This document shows, piece by piece, positions 1 to 8,383 of a stretch of DNA of 33,644 nucleotides. Below the pieces are notes generated by a model. That model worked only from the letters and a program-made list of their open reading frames with translations. It was not told the DNA's origin and searched no databases. Source of the DNA: Bacteroidales bacterium (GTDB lineage: Bacteria > Bacteroidota > Bacteroidia > Bacteroidales > UBA932); contig JAFUUB010000098.1 of NCBI GenBank assembly GCA_017483985.1, positions 1-33,644 of the forward strand, given 5' to 3'. Each line of letters begins with the position of its first letter. The stretch's first letter is position 1. The translations under genes and the position numbers were made by a program.

Positions 1-513
1 GACATCACGGTCCGTGTCTTTCTGACCGGGGAAGGGGCGCAGGCCCGTCTGCGCGGGCTGTACCTCTGCCCGTCGGACGAGCAGGTCCGGTTCCATATCG
101 AGGTCCATCACCGGGCCCCGGGGTGCCGGTCCGACCAGCTCTTCAAGGGCATCGTCGGCGGCACCGCCCGGACGTGGTTCGACGGACGGATCATCGTGGC
201 GCCGGACGCCCAGCAGACCGAAGCCTACCAGGCCAACCACAACATCCTCCTTTCCGCACAGGCCAAGGCGGAAACGAAACCGCAGCTGGAAATCTATGCC
301 GATGACGTGAAGTGCTCGCACGGTGCGACCGTCGGCCAGCTCAGCGAAGAAGAGCAGTTCTATATGCGGTCCCGCGGCATTCCGGCTTCCGAGGCCAAAG
401 TGCTGCAGATGATTTCGTTTGTCTCTGAAGTGATCGCCCAAGTTCCCGATCCGGCGGAGCGGGAGGCCCTCGCCGCCCGGGCGGAGGCCGCCATCCGGGA
501 GATGGCCCTATGA
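1..513 (+). CDS. sufD: Fe-S cluster assembly protein SufD, C-terminal part
   Basis: This reading frame is open from the first base, so the gene begins outside the window and only about 170 C-terminal residues are seen. SufD is part of the SufBCD scaffold complex, which builds Fe-S clusters in the cytoplasm. The visible part fits the SufB/SufD beta-helix core: a run of short strands, an 'SDQLFKGIV' segment, a 'FDGRIIV' segment, 'QTEAYQ.NHNILLS' and the family hallmark 'KPQLEIYADDVKCSHGATVG', followed by the helical tail 'YMRSRGI...A'. The conserved 'CSHGATVG' holds the Cys and His typical of SufD. Its stop codon overlaps the ispE start in an ATGA, so the two are probably co-transcribed. SufB is the only realistic alternative, but SufB ends differently. 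Confidence 0.93.
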   Translation, partial: DITVRVFLTGEGAQARLRGLYLCPSDEQVRFHIEVHHRAPGCRSDQLFKGIVGGTARTWFDGRIIVAPDAQQTEAYQANHNILLSAQAKAETKPQLEIYADDVKCSHGATVGQLSEEEQFYMRSRGIPASEAKVLQMISFVSEVIAQVPDPAEREALAARAEAAIREMAL

Positions 514-1403
514 TCACCCGTCCGAATGTCAAGGTCAACCTGGGGTTGAACGTCCTGCGCAAGCGCGAGGACGGTTTCCATGACCTGGAGACCCTGTTCG
601 TCCCGTATTTCGGCCTGCACGATACCCTGGAAATCATTTCGGGCGATGCCTGGAGCGAAACCTCCGCCTCGCTGTTTGCCCGCTATGGGGGCGATCCCGA
701 TGCCGAGGTACCGACCTTACGCCAGGCCATCCGGGAAGACGGAAAGGTCATGATTACCCTGGCCCGGGCCGAGGGCGTGGACTGGGATCCGCTGAAAGAC
801 CTGACCGTCAAGGCCTATGGTCTCCTGGAGGCGGATTACAAACTCCCGCCGGTCAAGATTTTCCTGGAAAAGACCTCGCCCGTGGGTGCCGGTCTGGGCG
901 GCGGCTCGGCCGATGCGGCCTTCGCCCTGCGGATGTACAACGAGCTCTTTACCCTCGGACTTTCCGACGAAGCCCTGTGCGCGTACGCCGCACGGCTGGG
1001 CAGCGACTGTGCCCTGTTCATTGCCAACCGGCCGGTCTTCGGGGAAGGCCGGGGCGAGATCCTGACGCCGTTCGACCTGCCGTCGGTGGATGCGTCCGGG
1101 AACGGAAGCGGCGAGGGGATCTATGACCTTCGGGTGGTGGTGCCGGAGGGGATTGCCGTCTCGACGGCCGATGCCTACCGCGGGATTGTCCCGACCTTGC
1201 CGGAGATTCCGCTCCGGGAGGTGCTATCCCGTCCTGTCGAGCAGTGGAAAGATTTGCTGGTCAATGATTTTGAAAAGACGGTCTTCGCCAGGTATCCCGA
1301 GCTGGGCCTATTGAAGCAGTCCCTCTATGATTCCGGCGCCGTCTATGCGGCCATGTCCGGTTCCGGATCGGCGCTCTTCGCCCTCTACCGCAAGGAGGAT
1401 TAG
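510..1403 (+). CDS. ispE: 4-diphosphocytidyl-2-C-methyl-D-erythritol kinase
   Basis: IspE phosphorylates the 2-hydroxyl of CDP-methylerythritol with ATP in the MEP pathway, which makes isoprenoid precursors in the cytoplasm. The 297-residue protein has the N-terminal 'NVKVNLGLNV' with the conserved Lys near residue 8, and the GHMP-kinase ATP-binding loop 'PVGAGLGGGSADAAF' at about residues 124-138. The C-terminal GHMP motif is 'AAMSGSGSALFALY' near the end. The ATG lies in the ATGA overlap with sufD. The stop codon overlaps the stop codon of tsaE on the other strand by four bases (1400-1403), so no intergenic terminator exists between the convergent pair. Length is normal for the family. Confidence 0.96.
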   Translation: MITRPNVKVNLGLNVLRKREDGFHDLETLFVPYFGLHDTLEIISGDAWSETSASLFARYGGDPDAEVPTLRQAIREDGKVMITLARAEGVDWDPLKDLTVKAYGLLEADYKLPPVKIFLEKTSPVGAGLGGGSADAAFALRMYNELFTLGLSDEALCAYAARLGSDCALFIANRPVFGEGRGEILTPFDLPSVDASGNGSGEGIYDLRVVVPEGIAVSTADAYRGIVPTLPEIPLREVLSRPVEQWKDLLVNDFEKTVFARYPELGLLKQSLYDSGAVYAAMSGSGSALFALYRKED

Positions 1404-1825
1404 TCTTCCCAGAAAACCCGCCGGCTCTCGTCCGGAGCGACGCTGATGCGGACCTTCAAGGTCTCTTCCGGCAGGAGGTCTTCGATGTTCTCCGGCCATT
1501 CCATGATGCAGAGGCAGCCGCTGTCCAGGTAGTCGTACAGACCGATGTCCAGCGCCTCCGCCGGCTTCGTGATCCGGTAGAAATCAAAATGATACATAGC
1601 CTCGCCCGAGGCTGTCCGGTATTCGTTGACGATGGCGAAGGTCGGGGAGCTGACGGCATCCTCGCGGACGCCCAGCTGCCGGCAGACGGCGGTGGTGAAG
1701 GTCGTCTTCCCGGCGCCCATGGGGGCATAGAATGCCACCAGCCGGTTGTCTCCGATTTCGCGGAGGAACTGTCCGGCCGCACGGTCCAGGTCGGACAGGT
1801 CCCGTATGATGATTTCGTGTTTCAT
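1400..1825 (-). CDS. tsaE: tRNA threonylcarbamoyladenosine biosynthesis ATPase TsaE
   Basis: TsaE is the small P-loop ATPase that works with TsaB and TsaD to make t6A37 on ANN-decoding tRNAs. The Walker A motif 'GAGKTT' is at residues 37-42, and 'SSPTFAIVNEY' and the C-terminal 'CIMEWPENIEDLLP' are family signatures. I chose the ATG at 1825 (141 aa, start MKHEII) rather than an in-frame ATG at 1858, because a strong sigma-ABfr promoter at 1832-1863 lies between the two and would start the RNA only a few bases before 1825. The upstream start would also overlap the yifB stop. The transcript is therefore probably leaderless or nearly so. Confidence 0.93.
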   Translation of the reverse strand: MKHEIIIRDLSDLDRAAGQFLREIGDNRLVAFYAPMGAGKTTFTTAVCRQLGVREDAVSSPTFAIVNEYRTASGEAMYHFDFYRITKPAEALDIGLYDYLDSGCLCIMEWPENIEDLLPEETLKVRISVAPDESRRVFWED

Positions 1826-1831
1826 GTCCTG

Positions 1832-1863
1832 CAAAGGTACGCTTTTCCCGCCAATCACCCAAA
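1832..1863 (-). promoter_or_regulatory. Bacteroidota-type promoter for tsaE
   Basis: On the minus strand, TTTG (1863-1860), exactly 20 nt, then TACCTTTG (1839-1832) matches both halves of the Bacteroidota sigma-ABfr consensus (-33 TTTG, -7 TAnnTTTG). The expected start of transcription falls within a few bases of the tsaE ATG at 1825. The -33 box starts just inside the last codons of yifB, so tsaE can be transcribed separately from yifB. Confidence 0.7.
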
Positions 1864-3438
1864 GATATTCTGCCGGTCCAGGAACCGGTAGCTGGCAGCC
1901 TCGTACAGATGCCGCGGTTCGATGGGACCCGGCTCGGGGATCCCTTCCGGCTGCCGGGTGACCGCCTCCAGGTCCGCGAGGGTCCGGGCGACTTTGAGGA
2001 TGCGGTTAAAAGCCCTCGCCGACAGTCCCATGTTGCCGATGATCTTTTCCAGGGTCTCTTTACAGGCATCCGATAGGGGACAGAACCGGGCGAGCTGCCG
2101 GTTGGACATTTCCGCATTGGTGGAAATCCCCTCCCCGGCGAACCGCCGGCGCTGGATTTCGCGGACCCGCTCCACCCGCCGGGCGATCTGCGCACTGGTT
2201 TCCCGCTGCGGACCCTTTCCCTGCCCGACCAGGGCGCGGGCATCCACCGGATGCAGCCAGAGCTGGATATCGATCCGGTCCAGGATCGGACCCGAGAGAC
2301 GTCCCAGGTAGGCCTGGCGCTGGGCCGGGGTGCAGGTGCAGCGGTCGCCCTCGCCGTAGAAACCGCAGGGACAGGGGTTGCTGGCGGCCACCAGCATGAA
2401 GGAAGCGGGGTATTCGATCTTGGCGCGGAGCCGGGAAATCGTGACTTTCCGGTCCTCCAGCGGTCCGCGGAGCGCCTCGGCGACGGATTTCGGCATCTGG
2501 GCGAACTCGTCCAGGAAAAGCACCCCGCCGGTCGCCAGGGAGACCTCTCCGGGCAGGATGTTGTCTCCGCCGCCTCCGCCGATGATGGCTGCCAGGGAGG
2601 CGCTGTAATGCGGGGCGCGGAACGGCCGGTTCCGGATCAGTCCGCACCGGTCACCGCCCTTTCCCGCTACGGAAAAGATCTTGCTGGTCAGCAGGGATTC
2701 CTCCAGGTCCATCGGCGGCAGGATGCCGGCCAGGGCCTTGGCCAGGGAACTCTTCCCGGCGCCCGGTGGACCAACCAGGATGGCATTGTGACCGGCGCAG
2801 GCCGCGATTTCAAGGCCCCGCTTGGCACTCTCCTGCCCGATGATCTCGGAAAAGTCCATGACGGCGGGCCGGCTGGCCGGGGCGGAGAAGGGCAGCCGTT
2901 TCCCGGTGACCAGCAGGTGGGAGCAGTCTTCCCGTTCTCCCAGGATCTCCAGCACATCCGCCAGGTTCCGGGCGCCGTAGACGCGGATGTCCCGCAGTTC
3001 GGTGGCTTCCCATGCCGATGCCTCCGGGAGGATGCATCCTTCCAGCCCCATCTGCCGCGCCAGTTCCGCCATCGGCAGGGCGCCGGGCACCGGTCTCAGG
3101 GTCGCATCCAGTCCCAGTTCACCCATGATCAGGTACTTCCCGAGCCCGGGCATGTCCGCCTGTCCGGAGGCGGCGACCACCCCCAGGGCGATCGGCAGGT
3201 CATAACCGCTGCCTTTCTTGTGCAGGTCGGCCGGCGCCAGGTTGATGACGATCTTTTTGCCGGGGATATGGAATCCCTGGGACTGCAGGGCGGTCACCGT
3301 CCGCAGCAGGCTCTCCTTGACGGCGACGTCGGCCAGGCCGACGAGGTGGATGCCGATGCCGCCGTTGATATCGATTTCCACCGTGACGGGGATGGCGTCG
3401 ATACCGATGCATTTGGCTCCGATGATATTGATCAGCAT
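1855..3438 (-). CDS. YifB/ComM family AAA+ Mg-chelatase-like ATPase
   Basis: This 527-residue protein is a full-length YifB/ComM. The family includes Vibrio/Haemophilus ComM, a hexameric helicase that aids branch migration during natural transformation; in Bacteroidota the role is untested. An N-terminal ChlI-like (Lon S5-fold) domain occupies about residues 20-140. The AAA+ module has Walker A 'GPPGAGKSS' (about 223-231) and Walker B 'GGVLFLDEF' (about 304-312). A small Cys cluster 'NPCPCG...GDRCTC' (about 354-369) is typical of the family, and the C-terminal Mg_chelatase_C helical region follows. The ATG at 3438 is two bases after the stop of the upstream lipoprotein gene, suggesting translational coupling. 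Confidence 0.95.
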   Translation of the reverse strand: MLINIIGAKCIGIDAIPVTVEIDINGGIGIHLVGLADVAVKESLLRTVTALQSQGFHIPGKKIVINLAPADLHKKGSGYDLPIALGVVAASGQADMPGLGKYLIMGELGLDATLRPVPGALPMAELARQMGLEGCILPEASAWEATELRDIRVYGARNLADVLEILGEREDCSHLLVTGKRLPFSAPASRPAVMDFSEIIGQESAKRGLEIAACAGHNAILVGPPGAGKSSLAKALAGILPPMDLEESLLTSKIFSVAGKGGDRCGLIRNRPFRAPHYSASLAAIIGGGGGDNILPGEVSLATGGVLFLDEFAQMPKSVAEALRGPLEDRKVTISRLRAKIEYPASFMLVAASNPCPCGFYGEGDRCTCTPAQRQAYLGRLSGPILDRIDIQLWLHPVDARALVGQGKGPQRETSAQIARRVERVREIQRRRFAGEGISTNAEMSNRQLARFCPLSDACKETLEKIIGNMGLSARAFNRILKVARTLADLEAVTRQPEGIPEPGPIEPRHLYEAASYRFLDRQNIFG

Positions 3439-3440
3439 GG

Positions 3441-4691
3441 CTACCGTGTGATGGAGATATAGGTCAGATAACCGTTCAGGGGGATCTCCTGCCGCTGGCC
3501 GTCTTGCAGGAGGAAGGGCTGGCCCGTCTGGTCAAACGGGGTCAGCGCCAGGAGGAAAGAACCGTTGTCCAACCGGCCGCAATGGCTGGAAATGAAGTGG
3601 TTGCGTCCTTCGATGGACTGGCCGAACCCGTCCGAGGCCCATTTGGCCGGATAGCCTTGTCCATCCGCCGTGAGATAGGCCAGATGGCCTGCCTCCGCGA
3701 AGAATTCCAGGATTTTCAGGTCTTGCTGGAAGAAGGTCGGCGTCCCTTCGGGATCCCACAGGACGGGGCGGATCCGGTTGCCGGAGAGCAGTTCTCCCTT
3801 GACATAAAACCGGTTTCCGCCCGCCGGAAGGATACGGACGTTCTGCACGCCGTCGGCCACGCCCGTCGCATAGGCGCGGCTTTCACTGCCGTGCAGGACG
3901 GTCAGGCTGGCGCCGCCGGTCTGCATCCGGGTCACGGCAACCGTTTTCCCGCCGACCTGGCTCAGGTCATATACGGTCGTGACCCCCTGGGGCAGGACCA
4001 GGTTCTCGGCCTGTCCGTCCGAAACCCGGTACCAGGTGCAGGCCAGGCTTCCGTTGTTCCTGCGGGTCTCCTGGTAATAGAAGAAGTGCAGCCGGCCGTC
4101 ATCTTCCTCCAGCAGGCCGCCTTCCCGCCCGTTCATGGCGGGCAGACGCCCCTGGGGATCGGTAAAGACGGTTTTCCCGTTCTTCCGAAGGGTGATCCCT
4201 TTTCCGGCCGTCCGGTCCAGCCCCAGGGTCCAGATGTCTCCGTCCCGGATCCGGAATCCGGCCATCAGTTCCCGTCCCGCAAAGCGGAACAGTTCCTTTC
4301 CGTCGCATCCGATCCAGGTCGCATCCCCGGAGGAATAGTCCGTATACAGGTGACCCCCGATGATCCGGTGCATGTCCGGATCGGTGCTGACATGGTATTT
4401 CTCCCCGGCCGGGACGGAGAGGACCCGCCGCCCGTCGCGGAACAGGACGAGGTGGGCGGCAACGTTACCGTAGGCGGTATCCCGCTGCCAGTCGTATCCC
4501 TGCGGAAACTCCACGCCGGCCAGCCAGACCGACCGGCCCTCCGGGGAGGGATCGTCCTCCCCGCCCGGATTTCCGTTCCCGCGCCGGCTTTCGGTCGAAG
4601 CCCGGCTGCGCCCGAGCAGTGCCCGGGTATCCCATTTGTCGCACCCCGCCAGGGTGAGTGCGATACATCCCCATAAAAGAATCCTTTTCAT
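3441..4691 (-). CDS. Putative lipoprotein, function unknown
   Basis: The start at 4691 gives a 416-residue protein with a lipoprotein signal peptide: 'MKRILLWGCIALTLAGC', with lipobox LAGC and the modified Cys at 17. An upstream in-frame start would add charged residues before the signal and is unlikely. After a low-complexity Gly/Asp/Pro/Glu linker (about 35-55), the body is beta-rich with repeating short segments ('W.GCDGKELF', 'GDIWTLGL', 'DGRLHFFYYQ', 'KTVAVTRMQTGG') that look like blades of a beta-propeller. That fold is inference; I do not recognise the family. It sits two bases upstream of yifB in the same direction. Surface or periplasmic localisation is likely. Confidence 0.8.
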   Translation of the reverse strand: MKRILLWGCIALTLAGCDKWDTRALLGRSRASTESRRGNGNPGGEDDPSPEGRSVWLAGVEFPQGYDWQRDTAYGNVAAHLVLFRDGRRVLSVPAGEKYHVSTDPDMHRIIGGHLYTDYSSGDATWIGCDGKELFRFAGRELMAGFRIRDGDIWTLGLDRTAGKGITLRKNGKTVFTDPQGRLPAMNGREGGLLEEDDGRLHFFYYQETRRNNGSLACTWYRVSDGQAENLVLPQGVTTVYDLSQVGGKTVAVTRMQTGGASLTVLHGSESRAYATGVADGVQNVRILPAGGNRFYVKGELLSGNRIRPVLWDPEGTPTFFQQDLKILEFFAEAGHLAYLTADGQGYPAKWASDGFGQSIEGRNHFISSHCGRLDNGSFLLALTPFDQTGQPFLLQDGQRQEIPLNGYLTYISITR

Positions 4692-4742
4692 CGCAGTACG
4701 TTTTTTCCGCAAATGAAAAGGAAAAAGGAAAAGCCCCGAAAT

Positions 4743-4773
4743 CTTTTACCACAGATACGGGACTTTTACCACA
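4743..4773 (-). repeat. Two 11-bp direct repeats, 20-bp period, upstream of the lipoprotein gene
   Basis: TGTGGTAAAAG (minus strand) occurs at 4773-4763 and again at 4753-4743, so the copies sit 20 bp apart, close to two turns of the helix. They lie 50-80 bp upstream of the lipoprotein start (4691) in the gap after the anti-sigma-like gene. Spacing of this kind often marks a pair of sites for one DNA-binding protein, but no regulator is known here. Confidence 0.4.
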
Positions 4774-4815
4774 AAAATATGTTTTTTATGAAAATAGGGT
4801 TGTCAAGCAATACCG

Positions 4816-6045
4816 CTACAGGTCCCAGCGGAGGCCGATCTCGAAATTCATCATGAGCGGTTGCTGCGTGCGGATGCTCTGCGGCTGGTTGCCCTTGAAA
4901 TAGTAGCGCACGCTCGGGTCGATGTACAGGCCGAGGAAGTCGGTCAGTTGGAACTGGACGCCCAGGCCGGCGGCCGCGGAGAACTGTACCCCGTCGACGC
5001 TCTCCTTGTGGAAGAGGCGCTCCGCGCTGTCATGGACCCGGAATTTGTTGCTGATGGCCTTCTCCACCGTTCCGCCGGCGAAGGTGTACAGCCCGATCCG
5101 CTTGTTGTCCAGCAGGGTGTAGGACAGGTTGAGCGGGATGCCGACATACTGCAGGGTGTTGTGGATGTCGGCGTTGACGGGCGCCTTGCCCTCCTCGCGG
5201 AAGATGCCGGTGAAGGTGCGCTGGAGCAGGGTCCAGTTCACGCCCGTTCCGACTGCCCAGCGCTCACCGAGGCCGATCCGGACGCCGAGACCGGCGGAAA
5301 TCGGGATGGCATAGGTGGAATTGCGGCTGGTCTGCTCGATGACGGTGTGCTCGCGTTCGGTGTTCGCAGCGGCGCGCATGCCGCGGAAACCGCTGATGGA
5401 GGCGGGGTTGCCATTGCTCTCAAGGGTGGCACCGGCTGAGAGGGAGATCCGGGAGGAAGATGCTTCGCGGGCATCTTCCCATTCCATCCGGGCGAAGGGG
5501 TCATCCCAGGTTTCCTCTTCCTGGAGGGCGGTCTTTTCCTGGGTTTCAGGGAACGCCTCGGGAACGGTTTCGGGGATGACATCCTGCGGGACGGAAGGGG
5601 ACGGGACCTCTTCGGAGACCGGCTCAACCGGTTCTCCGACAGCCTGGGGGACGGTTTCGGCCGCCTTCGGCGTATCCGCCGGACGGGCCTTTACGATCGG
5701 TTTTGCCTGCGTCCGGGCATCGGCAAGCAGGTCTTGGGGTTCCGCAGCCGGAATGATTTCATCGGAGGGAAGTTCGGATTCCGGGGTTGCAACGGTTTCG
5801 GCTACGGTCTCTATGATAGGTAGGTTGGAATTGTTCCGGGTGCCCAGCAGGAAGGCCCCGACGGTAACGGCGGCGGCCGCCGCAATCCCTGCGGCAACGC
5901 GGCGCCAGCGAAGGACGACGGTCCGGCGCGCACGGGCGTCGAGTCCGGCGGACACGGCGTCCCAGGCGCGCGGGGAGACGTTCTCCTCCGCTTCCTGCAT
6001 CATGGACCTGACAAGCAGGTCGAATTCTGTATGCTCGTTCTGCAT
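4816..6045 (-). CDS. Putative anti-sigma factor with C-terminal outer-membrane-type beta-barrel domain
   Basis: This 409-residue protein has three parts. Residues 1-45 are cytoplasmic and helical, ending in an Arg-rich stretch. One membrane segment follows at about 46-67 ('VAAGIAAAAAVTVGAFLLG'). A long Pro/Glu/Ala-rich linker (about 75-185) leads to a C-terminal domain (about 190-409) with alternating strands such as 'GLGVRIGLGERWAVGTGVNW' and a final 'NFEIGLRWDL' resembling small outer-membrane barrels (OMP_b-brl_2 type). It begins five bases after the stop of the ECF sigma factor gene. In Bacteroidota such proteins are annotated as porin-family or outer-membrane-beta-barrel proteins. The anti-sigma role is inferred from position and N-terminal topology. 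Confidence 0.75.
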   Translation of the reverse strand: MQNEHTEFDLLVRSMMQEAEENVSPRAWDAVSAGLDARARRTVVLRWRRVAAGIAAAAAVTVGAFLLGTRNNSNLPIIETVAETVATPESELPSDEIIPAAEPQDLLADARTQAKPIVKARPADTPKAAETVPQAVGEPVEPVSEEVPSPSVPQDVIPETVPEAFPETQEKTALQEEETWDDPFARMEWEDAREASSSRISLSAGATLESNGNPASISGFRGMRAAANTEREHTVIEQTSRNSTYAIPISAGLGVRIGLGERWAVGTGVNWTLLQRTFTGIFREEGKAPVNADIHNTLQYVGIPLNLSYTLLDNKRIGLYTFAGGTVEKAISNKFRVHDSAERLFHKESVDGVQFSAAAGLGVQFQLTDFLGLYIDPSVRYYFKGNQPQSIRTQQPLMMNFEIGLRWDL

Positions 6046-6050
6046 CTTAC

Positions 6051-6635
6051 TTACAAATTCTTGATTTTGTCCTGCAGCATCACGCGCGCCCGCTGCAACT
6101 GCGAACGGGAAGTCGCTTCCGTGATGCCCAAAGCCTGGGCGATCTCCTTGTGGGAATAGCCTTCGACCACGAACAGGTTGAAGACCGTACGGTATCCCGT
6201 CGGAAGACCGGCGATCAGCTTCAGCAACTCATGGTAACCGGCGGACTGGATCTGGGAGACCCCGTCGCTGCTGACATTCCAGGCGGATTCCAGGTCTTCG
6301 CTCATCTTGAGCGCATCCTTTTTCCGCAGGCTCATGAGTGCGGTGTTGACAAAGATCTTGCGGGCCCATCCCTCGAAGGAGCCTTCGCCGCTGTAACTGT
6401 CCAGGCGGGAGAACAGGGTGATGAACCCCTCCTGGAGGATGTCCTCGGCGTCGTCCCTCGTCCCCATGTACCGCAGGCAAACGGCCATCATCTTGGGAGC
6501 GAGGCGGTCAAACAATTGCTTCTGGGCTTTCCTGTCACCCCGCTGGCACGCCAGCAGGAGTTCAGGCTCGGAAGCGGCTTCCTTCGACCGGTTTTCCCGA
6601 TTGTTAAGATGCAGTTTCTCGCCGAAACGTTGCAT
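6051..6635 (-). CDS. ECF-type RNA polymerase sigma factor
   Basis: The 194-residue protein has sigma-70 region 2 ('RLAPKMMAVCLRYMGTRDDAEDILQEGFITLF', then 'FEGWARKIFVNTALMSLRKK', about 40-110) and region 4 ('GYRTVFNLFVVEGYSHKEIAQALGITEATSRSQLQRAR', about 145-185), with no region 3, the ECF plan. It would redirect RNA polymerase to a small regulon, perhaps envelope genes. I chose the ATG at 6635. An in-frame start at 6728 would place the N-terminus across the -7 box at 6673-6680. It is followed five bases later by the putative membrane anti-sigma gene. A TPR protein gene diverges from it. Confidence 0.92.
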   Translation of the reverse strand: MQRFGEKLHLNNRENRSKEAASEPELLLACQRGDRKAQKQLFDRLAPKMMAVCLRYMGTRDDAEDILQEGFITLFSRLDSYSGEGSFEGWARKIFVNTALMSLRKKDALKMSEDLESAWNVSSDGVSQIQSAGYHELLKLIAGLPTGYRTVFNLFVVEGYSHKEIAQALGITEATSRSQLQRARVMLQDKIKNL

Positions 6636-6672
6636 GTGCTTTAAAATAAATGGTCCGGTCCAAAACTTCTCC

Positions 6673-6680
6673 CAAAAATA
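6673..6680 (-). promoter_or_regulatory. -7 element for the sigma/anti-sigma genes
   Basis: TATTTTTG on the minus strand matches TAnnTTTG and lies about 38 bases upstream of the ATG at 6635. No good TTTG is found at the -33 position, as might be expected if another sigma factor, including the encoded one, is used. Confidence 0.45.
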
Positions 6681-6703
6681 AGGATTTCTGACAAATTTTG
6701 TAT

Positions 6704-6711
6704 TATTTTTG
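6704..6711 (+). promoter_or_regulatory. -7 element for the TPR gene
   Basis: TATTTTTG matches TAnnTTTG, 31 bases before the ATG at 6743. It makes the upstream in-frame ATG at 6713 unlikely, since transcription would start after it. There is no clear -33 TTTG. It faces away from the sigma factor -7 box with about 23 bp between them. Confidence 0.45.
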
Positions 6712-6742
6712 TATGATACGCCTTCCAAAGAGAAGAAGATTC

Positions 6743-8383
6743 ATGAGATTGAGATATTTGATCATCTGCCTGCTGTGCCTGCTTCCGCAATGGGCCATGA
6801 CGGCCCAGGACCGGACAGACAGCCGGTTCATCGAAGCGGTCCAGGCCTATACGTCCGGTGATGCAGCCGGGGCGGGCTCCCGCTTTGAAGCGCTCGTTAA
6901 AGCCCATCCCGACATGGATGCCGCCTGGTATTACCTGGGGCTCTGCCGGATGGCGCAGCGCAATGCTTCCGGGGCCCAGGAGGCTTTCCGGAAGGCGGCC
7001 GACCTGGATCCGTCCAATTACTGGTACCGGGACCGCCTGGCCATGACCTATTCCCTGTCCGGCGACACGGAGCGGACCATCGCCCAGTACGAATCCCTGC
7101 TGGCCGATTTCCCGAAAAAGACGGAGATCCAGTACAACCTGATCAACCTGTACCTGCAGGAAGGCCGCAACGAGGATGCCCTCAAGGCCCTGGATGCCAT
7201 CGAAGGCTCGATGGGCAAGACGGATGCCTCGGTGATGACCCGGTTCAACCTCCGCCGGCAGCAGGGCGACAACGAAGCCGCCTACCAGATCCTGCGGGAC
7301 TATGTCGACGAATATTCCTCCCCGTATGTCCTGACGATGCTCGGCGACTACGAGATCGGAATGTACAACGACACCACGGCCCTGGCCTATTACAACGACG
7401 CCCTCGCCCTGGACAAGGACTATGCGCCGGCCCGCCTGGGCATCGCTGAAGCCTACCGGATGACCCGCCGCTACCCGGAGTACTTCTCCTCGCTGGGCGG
7501 CATTTTCTCCGATGCCGACATCGCCCCCGCCGCCAAGGCGGACTACATCCAGGCGCTCCTGCGCCATACGGACCGCCGTTTCCAGCAGTCCTTCATCCCG
7601 CAGATCGATTCGGTCGTGGCCGTCGCCGTGACCGTCCATCCCGCTGACACGTCCCTCCTGCAGACCGCCGGGACCTGGTATGCCTATTCCGGCCGGAACA
7701 CCCAGGCCGCGGAGTATTTCCGGCGCAACATGGAGGCGGCTCCCGGCAGCCTTGCCGCCACGGCGACCTATGCCCAGATCCTGGGGTCCCTGGAAAACTG
7801 GGACGAAATGATCCGGGTGGCGGAGCAGGGATACCGGCGTTTCCCCAGGGAGACGGCCTTCCTGGAAATGCAGAACAGCGCCTATTATTTCAAGAAAGAC
7901 TACCGGGCCGTGCTGGCCAACTGCGAGCGGATGCTTTCCATCACGCCGGCCGACAGCGCCCGGACCCTGTCCGCCCTTTCCACGATGGGGGACATGTACT
8001 GGACCCTCGGGGACAGGAAGAACGCCTTCAAGACGTATGAAAAGGCCTTGAAGGTCAATCCGGACTATGCGCCGGTGCTGAACAACTATGCGTGGTACCT
8101 CTGCCAGGAGGGGACGCGGCTGAAACTGGCCTACAAGATGAGCAAGAAGACCATCGAGCAGGAGCCCGACAACGTGACCTACCTGGATACGTTCGGCTGG
8201 ATCCTGCACCTGATGGGGAAGGACGTGGAGGCCAAGCCTTTCTTCAAGCATGCCATGCTCTATGGCGGCAAGGAGAACCGGACGGCCCTGCTGCATTACG
8301 CCCGCATCCTGGAGGTCCTGGGCGAGAACGACCTGGCTGTCTATTACCGCTCGCAGGCGGAAAAACTTCCTGAGGATGAATAA
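6743..8383 (+). CDS. Secreted tetratricopeptide-repeat protein
   Basis: The start at 6743 gives 546 residues with a signal peptide ('MRLRYLIICLLCLLPQWAMTAQ', cleavage after the AQ region). The mature protein is built of TPR units: 'AAWYYLGLCRMAQRNASGAQEAFRKAADLDPSN' (about 55-90) is a textbook repeat, and further helices run to the C-terminus, where 'GDRKNAFKTYEKALKVNPDYAPVLNNYAW' is a second clear one. No catalytic domain is visible. Such proteins act as periplasmic or outer-membrane scaffolds. Its last eight bases overlap the start of the EnvC-like gene, so the two are translationally coupled and may work together on the cell wall. Confidence 0.9.
   Translation: MRLRYLIICLLCLLPQWAMTAQDRTDSRFIEAVQAYTSGDAAGAGSRFEALVKAHPDMDAAWYYLGLCRMAQRNASGAQEAFRKAADLDPSNYWYRDRLAMTYSLSGDTERTIAQYESLLADFPKKTEIQYNLINLYLQEGRNEDALKALDAIEGSMGKTDASVMTRFNLRRQQGDNEAAYQILRDYVDEYSSPYVLTMLGDYEIGMYNDTTALAYYNDALALDKDYAPARLGIAEAYRMTRRYPEYFSSLGGIFSDADIAPAAKADYIQALLRHTDRRFQQSFIPQIDSVVAVAVTVHPADTSLLQTAGTWYAYSGRNTQAAEYFRRNMEAAPGSLAATATYAQILGSLENWDEMIRVAEQGYRRFPRETAFLEMQNSAYYFKKDYRAVLANCERMLSITPADSARTLSALSTMGDMYWTLGDRKNAFKTYEKALKVNPDYAPVLNNYAWYLCQEGTRLKLAYKMSKKTIEQEPDNVTYLDTFGWILHLMGKDVEAKPFFKHAMLYGGKENRTALLHYARILEVLGENDLAVYYRSQAEKLPEDE

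Noticed and set aside
2251..3462. Plus-strand open frame opposite yifB
   Set aside because: Shadow of yifB, which has all AAA+ motifs on the minus strand.
6698..6742. Upstream starts of the TPR protein (6698 TTG, 6713 ATG)
   Set aside because: They precede or abut the -7 box and put a basic extension in front of a good signal peptide.
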